From positions 1,674,001-1,738,000 of the forward strand of contig JHVA01000001.1 of the NCBI GenBank assembly GCA_000688615.1: DNA of 64,000 nt, written 5' to 3'. The notes below the pieces were generated by a model. It was not told where the DNA came from. It searched no databases and saw only the letters and a program-made list of their open reading frames with translations. The DNA comes from Acidobacteriaceae bacterium KBS 146. Lineage in GTDB: Bacteria; Acidobacteriota; Terriglobia; Terriglobales; Acidobacteriaceae. A program made the position numbers and the translations under genes. This document shows, one piece after another, positions 27,283-35,779 of this stretch. Position 1 is the stretch's first letter, and every line of letters starts with the position of its first letter.

Positions 27283-28116
27283 ATGACCAAAATTCTGTCA
27301 CTCGTCTCGCTTGCGGTTGTATCAGTGGGTATGCAGGCGCAGACCACGGCCTCTCCTCAGGCACCCGATCCAGCCATGACGCCCGGTACGACACAGACGG
27401 GATCTCAGCCGCGCGCCGCCACGGACGCCGGAACTCCGGAGGCTACGCAGAAGGCTGCGCAGGTACAGGCTGCCAACGTTTCGGCAGAGTTAACGAAAAG
27501 GATCGACTCCAAGAAGGCGAAGGTAGGAGATGAGATCAACGCCAAGACCGTCGAGGAAGCGAAGCTTCCGGATGGCACCGACTTGCCGAAGGGAACGAAG
27601 CTGGTCGGGAATGTCGTCGATGTAAAAGCAAAGTCGAAAGGGGAGAACAGTTCGCATCTCGTGCTGTCGTTGAATCGCGCCGTGCTGAAGGATGGGCATG
27701 AGGTGCCGATCCGAGCGGCGGTCACTTCCATGACGGCTCCGGCGGTGAACGCGGGGATGGACATGGCTGGTGGGGGCGGCGGCAGCGCAATGGCTGCGCC
27801 TTCCGCTGGCGGCGGTGGCAGCTCGACCGGAACTGGAGGAGGAACCTCGAGTGGCGCGGCACCGATGCCGAGCGCACCTCCGATGCCATCGGGCAGTAGC
27901 ACGAGCTCTTCGGAAGCAGCGGCTCCTGGACAGATGCTGAAGAGCGCTAATGACCGTGTCGCCGTCGGCAATAAGCCGAAGGTGATGTTGAGCGCACCGA
28001 CCACCCCAGAGAGTGCAAGCGTGTTGGACGCTCAGGGCGAAAACATCGCTCTCGATAGTGGAACGAAGTTCACCGTGAACGTCGCATCCGCCAAGAGTAT
28101 GGGCCAAGGTCAATAA
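27283..28116 (+). CDS. secreted protein of unknown function
   Basis: The 277-residue protein starts at the ATG after AAAGGAG, giving a signal peptide MTKILSLVSLAVVSVGMQAQ. The middle contains AELTKRIDSKKAKVGDEINAKTVEE and LPKGTKLVGNVVDVKAKS, which recurs in acidobacterial exported proteins and resembles the beta-rich tail found in some VirB10/TrbI-like proteins. A long Gly/Ser/Ala-rich linker (residues about 160-220) precedes the last 60 residues, which end in SVLDAQGENIALDSGTKFTVNV. Function is unknown. Confidence 0.65.
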   Translation: MTKILSLVSLAVVSVGMQAQTTASPQAPDPAMTPGTTQTGSQPRAATDAGTPEATQKAAQVQAANVSAELTKRIDSKKAKVGDEINAKTVEEAKLPDGTDLPKGTKLVGNVVDVKAKSKGENSSHLVLSLNRAVLKDGHEVPIRAAVTSMTAPAVNAGMDMAGGGGGSAMAAPSAGGGGSSTGTGGGTSSGAAPMPSAPPMPSGSSTSSSEAAAPGQMLKSANDRVAVGNKPKVMLSAPTTPESASVLDAQGENIALDSGTKFTVNVASAKSMGQGQ

Positions 28117-28141
28117 TCTTTTACCCTTCGACGAACGCAGC

Positions 28142-28168
28142 GGGCGGCCGAGTATGGCCGCTCGTTTT
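28142..28168 (+). terminator. terminator after the 277-aa secreted protein
   Basis: GGGCGGCC at 28142-28149 pairs (one wobble) with GGCCGCTC at 28156-28163, followed by gtttt. It lies between convergent genes. Confidence 0.6.
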
Positions 28169-28173
28169 GCATT

Positions 28174-30120
28174 TCAGATGCGGTGAAATGCCTTCTGAAT
28201 ATCTTTCAGCGAATAGCGCAACGCGATGGGCCGACCGTGGGGACAGCTTGTCGGATGGTCCGTCTTTGCCAGCTCGGCCAGGAGCCAGCTGATCTTAACC
28301 GGTTCCAGCGGCGTATTGATCTTGATGGCGGCATGACAGGCGATGGACGCCGCGATGCGATGCCGACGAGCTTCCGCATTTTCGACCTGCTGCTCGCGAT
28401 CGGGGACAGAGAGAACCTCTTCGATCATGCGCTCGAGTTCCCTGCCCTCCAGTCCAACCGGCGCCGCCTTGATGGCAATGGTCTGGGGGCCGAACGGCTC
28501 GGCTTCAAAGCCATTGCGTTCAAGTTCCTGTGCCAGCCGCGTAAAAGTGATCATCTGCGCTGGAAGAAGATCGACAAGCAGCGGCATCAGCAGACGCTGG
28601 CGCTGAACTCGCTCGACCTCGCGATCGCGAAGGATTTTTTCGAAGAGCACCCGCTCATGAGCGACGTGCTGATCGACGATCCAAAGGCCTTCCTCATTGA
28701 CCGCGAGGATGAAGGAGTCGTGAAGCTGACCAACGGGCCGTAGGGTCGCCAACGCATTCAGGGTCTCCGCTTCACCATCGGGCTGCAGCCTTGCCTCCGA
28801 AGTCGGCGCGTCGTAGCCGACCGGGATGGACTCGGTGAATGCGAGGCGGCTGGATACGGGCATCACAGGCGCCGATTGGAGTGTAAAGCTGTCGGTATCT
28901 CCCGCTGTCGGCGGCGCCTCGGAGCCGAAGCCCGCTGGGTTTCGCACCGGATCGAAGACCGGAGGCTCAGGGCCGTCCGGAAGCGGGCTAACGTCCACGA
29001 GCAGCGATGCACTTGCGAGCGGACTGTTATGCAGCGCCTGCAGAAAATCAGCAGCTGGCCTAGCGTGCATCAATGCAGCTCGTACGGTGTCGCGTACAAA
29101 GTCGTGCACAAATGCGGATTGACGGAAGCGGACTTCAGTCTTGGCTGGATGGACGTTTACATCGATCTCCTGTGGAGGCATCTCCAGAAAGAGAAGGACC
29201 ACAGGGTAGGAGGTTGGGGGAATGATGTTGCGATAGGCCTCGGTGAGCGCATGCAGGATGAGACGATCCCGGATCAACCGTCCATTTACAAAGACGTAGA
29301 TCGAATTGCGATTGAGCTTCTGCAGCTCGGGCTTGGAGACGAAGCCCGACAGACGAAGGAAGCCGGGTTCGGGGGGCTCGTAATCCGCTTCTCGTTTCCA
29401 GGGCGGAGGTTCGGGAATTCCCGTGCGGGTGAAGTCCATCTCCGCTGTCGTGGGAATCATGTGCGAGCTGGTCTCCCTGCCGAAGATCTGAAAGAGGCGA
29501 TCGGCGCTGCTTGCTGCAACAGACGCGGTGAGAAGCGCCTGCGTGGAGGAATGCAGCTCAAAGTGCCGGTCAGGATTAGCAAGCGCATAGTGCGTAACGA
29601 GCGCTGCAATATGCGATAGCTCCGTCTGCTCAGAGCGAAGAAATTTGCGCCGCGCAGGTGTGTTGAAGAACAGATCGCGAATGGTGATGGTTGTTCCCGC
29701 GGGCAGGCCCACCGGTTCGACGCGAAGGATGTTGCCGCCTGCGATCTCGACGACGGTTCCGGCCTCCTCTTCGGCAGAGCGGGTTTCAAGGGTCAGGCGC
29801 GAGACGGAGGCGATAGACGGCAGCGCCTCCCCGCGAAAGCCGAGGGTGGCGATCGAGAGCAGATCGTCTGCGGTCCGGAGCTTCGACGTGGCGTGGCGCT
29901 CGAAGGCAAGCAGGGCGTCATCGGCCACCATACCGTGACCATTGTCGGCGACCCGGATGAGCTTGCGGCCTCCCGCCTCGACTTCGATCCGGATGCGAGT
30001 GGCTCCGGCATCGAGCGAGTTTTCGAGCAGCTCTTTGACGACTGAAGCCGGACGCTCGACGACTTCTCCGGCAGCAATCTGATTTGCCACCAGGTCAGAG
30101 AGGATGCGGATGCGGCCCAT
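28174..30120 (-). CDS. mutL: DNA mismatch repair protein MutL
   Basis: The 648-residue protein begins with the GHKL ATPase motifs IAAGEVVERPASVVKELLENSLDAGA and VADNGHGM, then FRGEALPSIASVSRLTL and ATSKLRTADDL. The C-terminal endonuclease-type motif DQHVAHERVLFEKIL is near residue 480 with Val in place of the usual Ala, and the last residues include CHAAIKIN and CPHGRPIALRY, typical of endonuclease MutL. It nicks the new strand at mismatches recognised by MutS, which is not in the window. It is convergent with the preceding secreted-protein gene. Confidence 0.95.
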   Translation of the reverse strand: MGRIRILSDLVANQIAAGEVVERPASVVKELLENSLDAGATRIRIEVEAGGRKLIRVADNGHGMVADDALLAFERHATSKLRTADDLLSIATLGFRGEALPSIASVSRLTLETRSAEEEAGTVVEIAGGNILRVEPVGLPAGTTITIRDLFFNTPARRKFLRSEQTELSHIAALVTHYALANPDRHFELHSSTQALLTASVAASSADRLFQIFGRETSSHMIPTTAEMDFTRTGIPEPPPWKREADYEPPEPGFLRLSGFVSKPELQKLNRNSIYVFVNGRLIRDRLILHALTEAYRNIIPPTSYPVVLLFLEMPPQEIDVNVHPAKTEVRFRQSAFVHDFVRDTVRAALMHARPAADFLQALHNSPLASASLLVDVSPLPDGPEPPVFDPVRNPAGFGSEAPPTAGDTDSFTLQSAPVMPVSSRLAFTESIPVGYDAPTSEARLQPDGEAETLNALATLRPVGQLHDSFILAVNEEGLWIVDQHVAHERVLFEKILRDREVERVQRQRLLMPLLVDLLPAQMITFTRLAQELERNGFEAEPFGPQTIAIKAAPVGLEGRELERMIEEVLSVPDREQQVENAEARRHRIAASIACHAAIKINTPLEPVKISWLLAELAKTDHPTSCPHGRPIALRYSLKDIQKAFHRI

Positions 30121-30198
30121 ACGTTGATTGTATGGTCAGGCGAGTGCGGAAAACGGGACAGAAACCTTCCTGCATCCTAGCCAGCAGAGGTAAGGGCG

Positions 30199-30348
30199 AT
30201 GATTCGTAAAATCAAGAGCGGTGAGTTCCGGATTTATTCCCGCCACGTGGATCCGAAGACTAAGAAAAGGAAGAATCTCGGGACTTTTTCGACACGCGCG
30301 AAAGCCGAAGAACATGAACGTGCGATCCAGTACTTCAAACAGCATTGA
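30199..30348 (+). CDS. 49-aa basic conserved-type small protein
   Basis: A short ATG frame with AAGGG just upstream encodes a compact, highly charged protein: MIRKIKSGEFRIYSR, then DPKTKKRKNLGTFSTRAKA, and EEHERAIQYFKQH at the end. I recall very similar small proteins in Acidobacteria and some Proteobacteria, where the core LGTF.TR..AEEHERA.QYFK recurs. It resembles the arm-binding module of integrases (beta-strands then a helix). No function is assigned. It lies 30 bp before the isoprenylcysteine-methyltransferase-like gene on the same strand. Confidence 0.7.
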   Translation: MIRKIKSGEFRIYSRHVDPKTKKRKNLGTFSTRAKAEEHERAIQYFKQH

Positions 30349-30378
30349 CAAAGAGAGATATCGCATCTTCCGGCAAAG

Positions 30379-30936
30379 ATGCATAATGGCGCTGTGCCTG
30401 GCTCGGTCCTTGTTTTCGTGGGGGTAGCTGTCTGGCTGGCCCCCCTTCTGATCGCAAAGCACGGCGCCGGTAGTCTCGTGGCTGTGGACAGACGAGCCCG
30501 GTGGGGCCTGCTGTTGCAGGTGGCTGGCCTCGGGATGATGTCACTCGGTGGATTCGGTGCGGTAACGAAGATCTCTTGGCGAATCCTTGCGGCGGTAATC
30601 TTTCTGGGATTGGCGGCGCTGCTTTCATGGACGGCAACCCGTGCTCTGGGCAGGCAGCTGCGTATTGACGCGGCCATCGGAGAAGAGCATGAGCTGGTCC
30701 ACCACGGCCCATACCGTGTGATCCGACATCCGATCTATGGCTCGATGCTGTGCCTGCTCTGGGGAATCGGCTTTATCGGTACCCCGCTGTGGATATTTTT
30801 AGCAGCTACCGCAGTGTTCGTTGCGGGAACTGAAATTCGGGTACGAATCGAAGACCGCCTGCTGGCGGACCGATTTGGAGAGGATTTCCGCCAATATCAA
30901 CGGTCGAAGCCCGCCTATGTTCCGCTGATTCGCTAG
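30379..30936 (+). CDS. isoprenylcysteine carboxylmethyltransferase-like membrane protein
   Basis: The 185-residue protein has about five hydrophobic segments and the C-terminal motif ELVHHGPYRVIRHPIYGSMLCLLWG, followed by E-R-x-L-x-x-x-F-G-x-x-F-x-x-Y, the SAM-binding core of the ICMT/phospholipid-methyltransferase group. In bacteria the substrate is not prenylcysteine and remains unknown. It may form a unit with the 49-aa protein upstream. Confidence 0.8.
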   Translation: MHNGAVPGSVLVFVGVAVWLAPLLIAKHGAGSLVAVDRRARWGLLLQVAGLGMMSLGGFGAVTKISWRILAAVIFLGLAALLSWTATRALGRQLRIDAAIGEEHELVHHGPYRVIRHPIYGSMLCLLWGIGFIGTPLWIFLAATAVFVAGTEIRVRIEDRLLADRFGEDFRQYQRSKPAYVPLIR

Positions 30937-30974
30937 CCCTGCAGAAAAGTGGATGCACCACCTGCTGAGAACTC

Positions 30975-31008
30975 AATAAAACACCCGGACCTCGGCAAGA
31001 GGTCCGGG
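30975..31008 (-). terminator. terminator of the PEP-CTERM gene
   Basis: CCCGGACCTC (30984-30993) pairs with GAGGTCCGGG (30999-31008). On the minus strand it is followed by tgttttatt, so it ends the PEP-CTERM gene starting at 31566. Confidence 0.75.
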
Positions 31009-31023
31009 AATGGAGTCAGAGGG

Positions 31024-31566
31024 TTAGAGAGCGCTGGCGCGAGCGAGGCGCAGGCGGCGATAAAGCTCTCCGCTGCCCCCCAGAATCCCAGTTGCCAGAA
31101 GGGCAAGAGAGCTAGGCTCAGGAACCGGCGAGGTGCCGGAGAGAGCCGCCCTGAAGGTACCGTAAGATGCCGCCTGTCCGTCGTTGTAGTAGAAGGCGTA
31201 TCCGCTGGTGGAGTGGAAGGTGTACCGATTCGGAGAGTTCCCGATCATCTCAGAGAAGGTAATGTCGTTCAGCTGGCCATTAAGAAACCGGACGAGTGTA
31301 TTTCCGTCGGCTCCGGCGAGATCAAAGGTTTGGCCATCGATCTGGAAGCTGACGTCCAGCAGCTTGCTATTGCTGACGGTGTAATCGGAGATTCCGCTCG
31401 TCAAAGGAGCTCCATCCAGTGTGATCGAGCCGGTCCCTCCATAGAGAGAGCCAGCGCTCGGGGTGAGAGTGAGGTTATAGGTAACGGTATCGGCCAGAAG
31501 ATGGGCCGGGGCAGAGAGAACCAGGGCAAGTGCAGCAAAAATTAGAGCCTTCAAGGTGCGTCGCAT
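31024..31566 (-). CDS. PEP-CTERM sorting-domain protein
   Basis: The 180-residue protein has a signal peptide (MRRTLKALIFAALALVLSAPAHLLA), a beta-rich body, and a C-terminal PVPEPSSLALLATGILGGSGELYRRLR. That is the PEP motif, hydrophobic helix and basic end recognised by exosortases. Such proteins are sorted to the cell surface and are often linked to exopolysaccharide. No exosortase gene is in the window. A GTG 13 codons upstream is possible as start, but the ATG gives the better signal peptide. Confidence 0.85.
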   Translation of the reverse strand: MRRTLKALIFAALALVLSAPAHLLADTVTYNLTLTPSAGSLYGGTGSITLDGAPLTSGISDYTVSNSKLLDVSFQIDGQTFDLAGADGNTLVRFLNGQLNDITFSEMIGNSPNRYTFHSTSGYAFYYNDGQAASYGTFRAALSGTSPVPEPSSLALLATGILGGSGELYRRLRLARASAL

Positions 31567-31947
31567 CCTTATTTTTGAACCGCCTGACGGGGATATGAAC
31601 TCCACACTCTGGGAGAAAGCAAGTCAAATTCCAAAGCTCCGGGAAAGGCCTTTCCCTCACTAAACCGGGCTTTCCGGGTTTTCCTGCATTGTGTTGCCGT
31701 TTTGGGGTGAAATCTTTTTCCACTCTCCGATACAGGTGGGAAGTTTTATAGCAAGCCACTGAAAAAGTGAGGGCATTCGGCAAGCTTTCCGATTAGAGTG
31801 GCCAGACCTCTTTAACTTTCGGTACACTTCGACGGCCAGACGAGCAGACCTGTTTCCGGTTCCAACCCCTCTGTGGAGTTCGTAATCGATCGAGATGGTC
31901 TGTCCACGGCACACTTTCGAAAATCTCTGATCGAGGAGCAAAAAGCA
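31567..31947. other. intergenic region, no gene seen
   Basis: This 381-bp stretch lies between divergent genes and so should hold their promoters. I see no convincing -35/-10 pair, no ORF with ribosome site and no clear repeat except short pairs such as ccgggctttccggg near 31666. GAGGAG at about 31933-31938 is the ribosome site of the following oxidoreductase gene. Confidence 0.4.
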
Positions 31948-33300
31948 ATGGGATCTGACCAGACGAGCCGGCGTGAGTTTGTAAAGATGGGCGCAGCCGT
32001 AGCCGGTACAGTCGCGACGTGGAATGCGACCAGCTACGCCAAGATTGTAGGAGCGAACGACCGGGTGAGAACCGCCGTGGTGGGCTGCGGAGACCGCATG
32101 AAGGGCGCCCTGATTCCATCTTTCCTGCAGCACTCCAAGGAGATGAACTTCGAGTTGGTGGCGATCTCTGACCTGTGGAGCAGGCGCCGCGAGGATGGCG
32201 TTGCTTATATCCAGAAGAAAGGCGGTCCCAAGGTTGAGACCGTACGAAACAATGACGAGCTTTATGCCCGTCAGGACGTCGATGCCGTCATGATTGCAAC
32301 GGCTGACTTTCAGCATGCCAAGCATGGGGTGGAGGCGGTGAAGGCGGGCCGCGATGCCTATGTTGAAAAGCCTTTGGCCCACAGCATGAAGGACGCACGA
32401 GCGATTCGTGAGACCGTGCATGCAAACAAGCAGATTGTGCAGATCGGTACCCAGCGCCGCTCGACCCCGAGCTATCAGAAGGCTTACGAGTACATCAAGT
32501 CGGGCAAGTTCGGCGACATCAACATGGTGGAGATGACGTGGAACGTGAACCAGCCGGGCCGCTGGCGGCGGCCTGACGTGGTGCCGCTGCTGAAGGAGCA
32601 GGACACGGACTGGAAGCGCTACCTGATGGATCAGCCGTATGAGCCGTTCGACGCGAGGAAGTACCTGGAGTTCCGGTTGTTCTGGCCGTACTCATCAGGC
32701 ATTCCCGACCAGTGGCTGGTGCACCAGATCGATACGGTTCACTGGTTCAGCGGATACCCCAATCCGCGCAGCGTCGTCGCGAACGGCGGAATCTACCAGT
32801 GGCACGATGGCCGCAAGAACTGGGACACGATGACGGCGGTGTTCGACTACGGCCCGGAGAACGACCCGACGAAGGGATTCCAGGTGCTGTACTCGTCAAG
32901 GCAGACAAACTCCGCCGGTGGCGTGAAGGAGATCTACTACTCCAATGGCGGTTCGCTGGATATGGATAAGCAGGTCGTGAACTCGACCGGTGGACTGACG
33001 GCGAAGGCCGCGGCGGAGATGGGAATGAAGGCAGATCTGCTTCCGTCGTTCGCTCTGAGCGAGCACGCGGAAGCTGCTTCGACCTCCGCGGATACGGGTG
33101 CCGATCCTCAAACCTCGGCCAACATGAAGAACTGGATGGATTGCGTCCGATCGCGGAAGCAGCCCAATGCGAACGTGGATGCTGGATATAGCCACTCCGT
33201 CGCGCTGTGCATGACAATTGCGGCCATCCAGACGGGACAGCGCGTGACTTTCGATGCGAAGACCCAGCAGATCCTCGCAGGAGGAAAGGTCCATGCGTAG
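31948..33300 (+). CDS. Tat-exported Gfo/Idh/MocA-family oxidoreductase
   Basis: The 450-residue form starts at an ATG with GAGGAG upstream and gives a Tat signal (TSRREFVKMGAAVAG). A longer start 25 codons upstream is rejected. The NAD(P)-binding motif is TAVVGCGDRMKG, followed by EKPLAHSMKDARAI with the family Lys-Pro, and the C-terminal domain GIPDQWLVHQIDTVHWFSG. Members oxidise or rearrange sugars and inositols, and Tat-exported members are abundant in Acidobacteria, Planctomycetes and Bacteroidetes. The next gene overlaps by 8 bp, indicating an operon. Confidence 0.87.
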   Translation: MGSDQTSRREFVKMGAAVAGTVATWNATSYAKIVGANDRVRTAVVGCGDRMKGALIPSFLQHSKEMNFELVAISDLWSRRREDGVAYIQKKGGPKVETVRNNDELYARQDVDAVMIATADFQHAKHGVEAVKAGRDAYVEKPLAHSMKDARAIRETVHANKQIVQIGTQRRSTPSYQKAYEYIKSGKFGDINMVEMTWNVNQPGRWRRPDVVPLLKEQDTDWKRYLMDQPYEPFDARKYLEFRLFWPYSSGIPDQWLVHQIDTVHWFSGYPNPRSVVANGGIYQWHDGRKNWDTMTAVFDYGPENDPTKGFQVLYSSRQTNSAGGVKEIYYSNGGSLDMDKQVVNSTGGLTAKAAAEMGMKADLLPSFALSEHAEAASTSADTGADPQTSANMKNWMDCVRSRKQPNANVDAGYSHSVALCMTIAAIQTGQRVTFDAKTQQILAGGKVHA

Positions 33301-34321
33301 TCTGCTGTTGGGATGCGCGGTGGCCATGAGTGCTTTCCAGGTAGCCAATGCTGCAGCAAAAGGAGTTCAGGTGGTCGCCGACCAAGCGCATCAGCGCGTG
33401 GACGTAATCATCGACGGAAAGCCCTTTACGGCATATGTCTGGCCTTCAACGCTCAAGAAGCCGGTGCTCTTTCCTCTGGTAGCCGCCGATGGCGTAACCG
33501 TCACGCGCGGATATCCGCTCGCTCCTCGCGACACGGAGCGGGTGGATCATCCGCATCATGCGGGGCTCTGGTTCAACTACGGCAACGCCAACGGTTTCGA
33601 CTTCTGGAACAACTCCGACGCCATCAAGCCTGAGAACCGTGGAAAGATGGGGACCATTCACCACGAAAAAGTGGTCTCCGTCAAAAGCGGGGCGCAGGGC
33701 GAGTTGGTGGTTGATTCCGTCTGGGAGACCGGGGAAGGACAAAAGATCCTGAACCAGAGGACGAAGTATGTCTTCTCGCAAACGGGAGACACGCGCACGA
33801 TCGATATGACGGTGACGCTGAAGGCTCTCGACAAGGTCGTCTTCCACGATGACAAGGAAGGCGTCCTGGGAATCCGCGTCGCCCACTTTCTGGAATCACC
33901 GACGGAGAAGGGTGGAACCTTTGCCGACGCGAGTGGACGGGAGACGAAGGTGGAAGGCAATACAGCCGGAGCCACTGGAGTCTATCGGACGAGCGAAGGT
34001 GTGACGGGCGATGCGGTGTGGTCGACACGCGGACGATGGTGCGAGCTGACTGGTCACACAACCGATGGTCACACCGAGACTATCGCCATCTTCGATCACA
34101 AGGGGAATCCGGGTTATCCCACGTACTGGCATGCACGCGGCTATGGGCTGTTCGCTGCCAATCCTCTGGGAAGGAAGATCTTCGATTCGAAGCAGCCGCA
34201 GTTTGACTACACGCTGGAGAAGGACGCTTCGACGACCTTTCATTATCGAATCAGCATCTCGTCGCACGCGGTCTCTCCGAATGAGATGAACACGGCCGCA
34301 GACGCATTTGAAGCCAGATAA
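33293..34321 (+). CDS. secreted DUF6807 (PmoA-family) protein
   Basis: The 342-residue protein starts with ATG inside the last codons of the oxidoreductase gene, with AGGAGG about 10 nt upstream, and has a signal peptide (MRSLLLGCAVAMSAFQVANA). It carries the family signatures YVWPSTLKKPVLFPL and ERVDHPHHAGLWFNYGNANGFDFW, with late YPTYWHARGYGLFAANPLG. The name PmoA for this family is historical and unrelated to methane monooxygenase. Pairing with Gfo/Idh/MocA oxidoreductases is common, which suggests a shared carbohydrate pathway. The reaction is unknown. Confidence 0.82.
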   Translation: MRSLLLGCAVAMSAFQVANAAAKGVQVVADQAHQRVDVIIDGKPFTAYVWPSTLKKPVLFPLVAADGVTVTRGYPLAPRDTERVDHPHHAGLWFNYGNANGFDFWNNSDAIKPENRGKMGTIHHEKVVSVKSGAQGELVVDSVWETGEGQKILNQRTKYVFSQTGDTRTIDMTVTLKALDKVVFHDDKEGVLGIRVAHFLESPTEKGGTFADASGRETKVEGNTAGATGVYRTSEGVTGDAVWSTRGRWCELTGHTTDGHTETIAIFDHKGNPGYPTYWHARGYGLFAANPLGRKIFDSKQPQFDYTLEKDASTTFHYRISISSHAVSPNEMNTAADAFEAR

Positions 34322-34344
34322 GAGAGGAAGCTGCTTGCAGGAAG

Positions 34345-34376
34345 AAGGCCGCCGATGAAAGGCGGTCTTTCTTTTT
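34345..34376 (+). terminator. terminator after the DUF6807 gene
   Basis: AAGGCCGCC (34345-34353) pairs with GGCGGTCTT (34361-34369, one wobble) and is followed by tctttttag. Confidence 0.75.
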
Positions 34377-34396
34377 AGTTCCGTGACAGCCAACCG

Positions 34397-35596
34397 CTAT
34401 GCGTGAATCCCATCCTTGTACTCACGACTCCGGCGCATCCCGTTCCATGCGGTCGCAGGCGTGTCCATAGCCTTCTTGAACGATGTCTGGAAGGCCTCCA
34501 TCTCCGAAGGCAGGCCCACCGTAACACGAACGTAGGTTGGCCATGCCGCCCAGCTGCGGCCGATGTGGACGTCGTCCTTAGCCATGAGAGTACGGATCTG
34601 CGGACCTGGGCGCTTGACGTCGATCATGAAGCAATTGCTCTCGGATGGGATAAAGGAATAGTTGTTCGCCTTCAGCCACGCGAAGGTCTTGTTGCGCGTA
34701 TCGGCGATCAGCTTCTTGCGTGCCGGAACAAGATCGGCATCCATCAGGCTGGCCTGGGCGGCGATCATACCGGTAATAGGCATCGGCGATTGACCGTAGT
34801 GCTCCAGCTTCTTCAGCAGATCAGGACGGGCGATCGCAAAGCCGCAACGAATGCCTGCCATACCGTAGATCTTGGAGAAGGTTCGCAGGATGATGACGTC
34901 TTTGCCGGCCTTAACGTGATCCATGGCGGAGGCGGTGTCGGAGAGATGGATGTAAGCCTCGTCAATCAGGAGGACGGAGCCCGCGGGCTTGTTGGCTACG
35001 GCAAAGTCAATCTGCTCCTTGCTGGTACAGGTTCCCGTCGGGTTGTTGGGATTACAGATATAGATCAAGCCGGCCGCGGGATCTGCTTTGACCATCGCGG
35101 CCACGTCATGAGAGTAGTCCTTGGCAAGAGGAACGGCATGAATCTTGGCGCCTGCGATCTCCGCAGCACGCTGTCCGGCCTCGTAGGTGGGATTGCCGCA
35201 GACGAAGCTTCGCGTTGGCGAGGTGAAGGCGAGAGAAGCGTAGTGCAGCGGTGGGCTGGAACCGTCGTACACCATCACGTAGTCGGCAGGGACTCCCATC
35301 TGCTCAGCGAACATCTTCATCAGGCTGAAGTAGAGCGGAGGAGCGTACCGTCCGCCATTGGGAAGGATGTCGGCGATCGCTTTGCGAGCCGCATCCGAGG
35401 GCCCGAGAGGGTTCTCATTGGCATCGAGGTAGATGCCGCTCATGGAAAACTCAGGAACCGCGGCCGCCCCCATTGCGGCGCGAGCGAAGTGAGCCTCCGT
35501 CAAGATAGGAGCCACGAGAACGGCGGACGAGGCAGAACGGAGAAAAGAGCGACGGGAGAAGGAGAGACTCTTGGAAAAATCGTTCAAAGAAGGCAT
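34397..35596 (-). CDS. Tat-exported PLP-dependent aminotransferase (histidinol-phosphate aminotransferase-like)
   Basis: The 399-residue protein is a class I/II aminotransferase with the substrate segment LDANENPLGPSDAARKAI, the PLP-pocket YICNPNNPTGTCT, the active-site Lys in LRTFSKIYGMAGIRCGF, and LLIDEAYIHL. It is preceded by a clear twin-arginine signal (FSRRSFLRSASSAVLVAPILTEA). Cytoplasmic HisC lacks this. An exported PLP enzyme must carry its cofactor across folded, which Tat allows. The substrate in the periplasm is unknown. It is convergent with the DUF6807 gene. Confidence 0.85.
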   Translation of the reverse strand: MPSLNDFSKSLSFSRRSFLRSASSAVLVAPILTEAHFARAAMGAAAVPEFSMSGIYLDANENPLGPSDAARKAIADILPNGGRYAPPLYFSLMKMFAEQMGVPADYVMVYDGSSPPLHYASLAFTSPTRSFVCGNPTYEAGQRAAEIAGAKIHAVPLAKDYSHDVAAMVKADPAAGLIYICNPNNPTGTCTSKEQIDFAVANKPAGSVLLIDEAYIHLSDTASAMDHVKAGKDVIILRTFSKIYGMAGIRCGFAIARPDLLKKLEHYGQSPMPITGMIAAQASLMDADLVPARKKLIADTRNKTFAWLKANNYSFIPSESNCFMIDVKRPGPQIRTLMAKDDVHIGRSWAAWPTYVRVTVGLPSEMEAFQTSFKKAMDTPATAWNGMRRSREYKDGIHA

Positions 35597-35727
35597 GACA
35601 GGCTCCTGATGGGAAGCAGCGCGAGTGGATTTGTATTGTCGGCCGGGAGATGCGAGGAACAGACATGGTCACGCTCGCTGGCATAAGCGTAACGCCGCAG
35701 GAGATTTTTGCACAAGGAAATGTGACG

Positions 35728-35756
35728 AAATAAAAGGCCGCCTGTTCGGGCGGCCT
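35728..35756 (-). terminator. terminator of pyk
   Basis: On the minus strand AGGCCGCC-cgaaca-GGCGGCCT is followed by tttattt (35756 down to 35728), 24 bp after the pyk stop. Confidence 0.8.
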
Positions 35757-35779
35757 GGTGGGCTTCAATTTTCTTGTTT

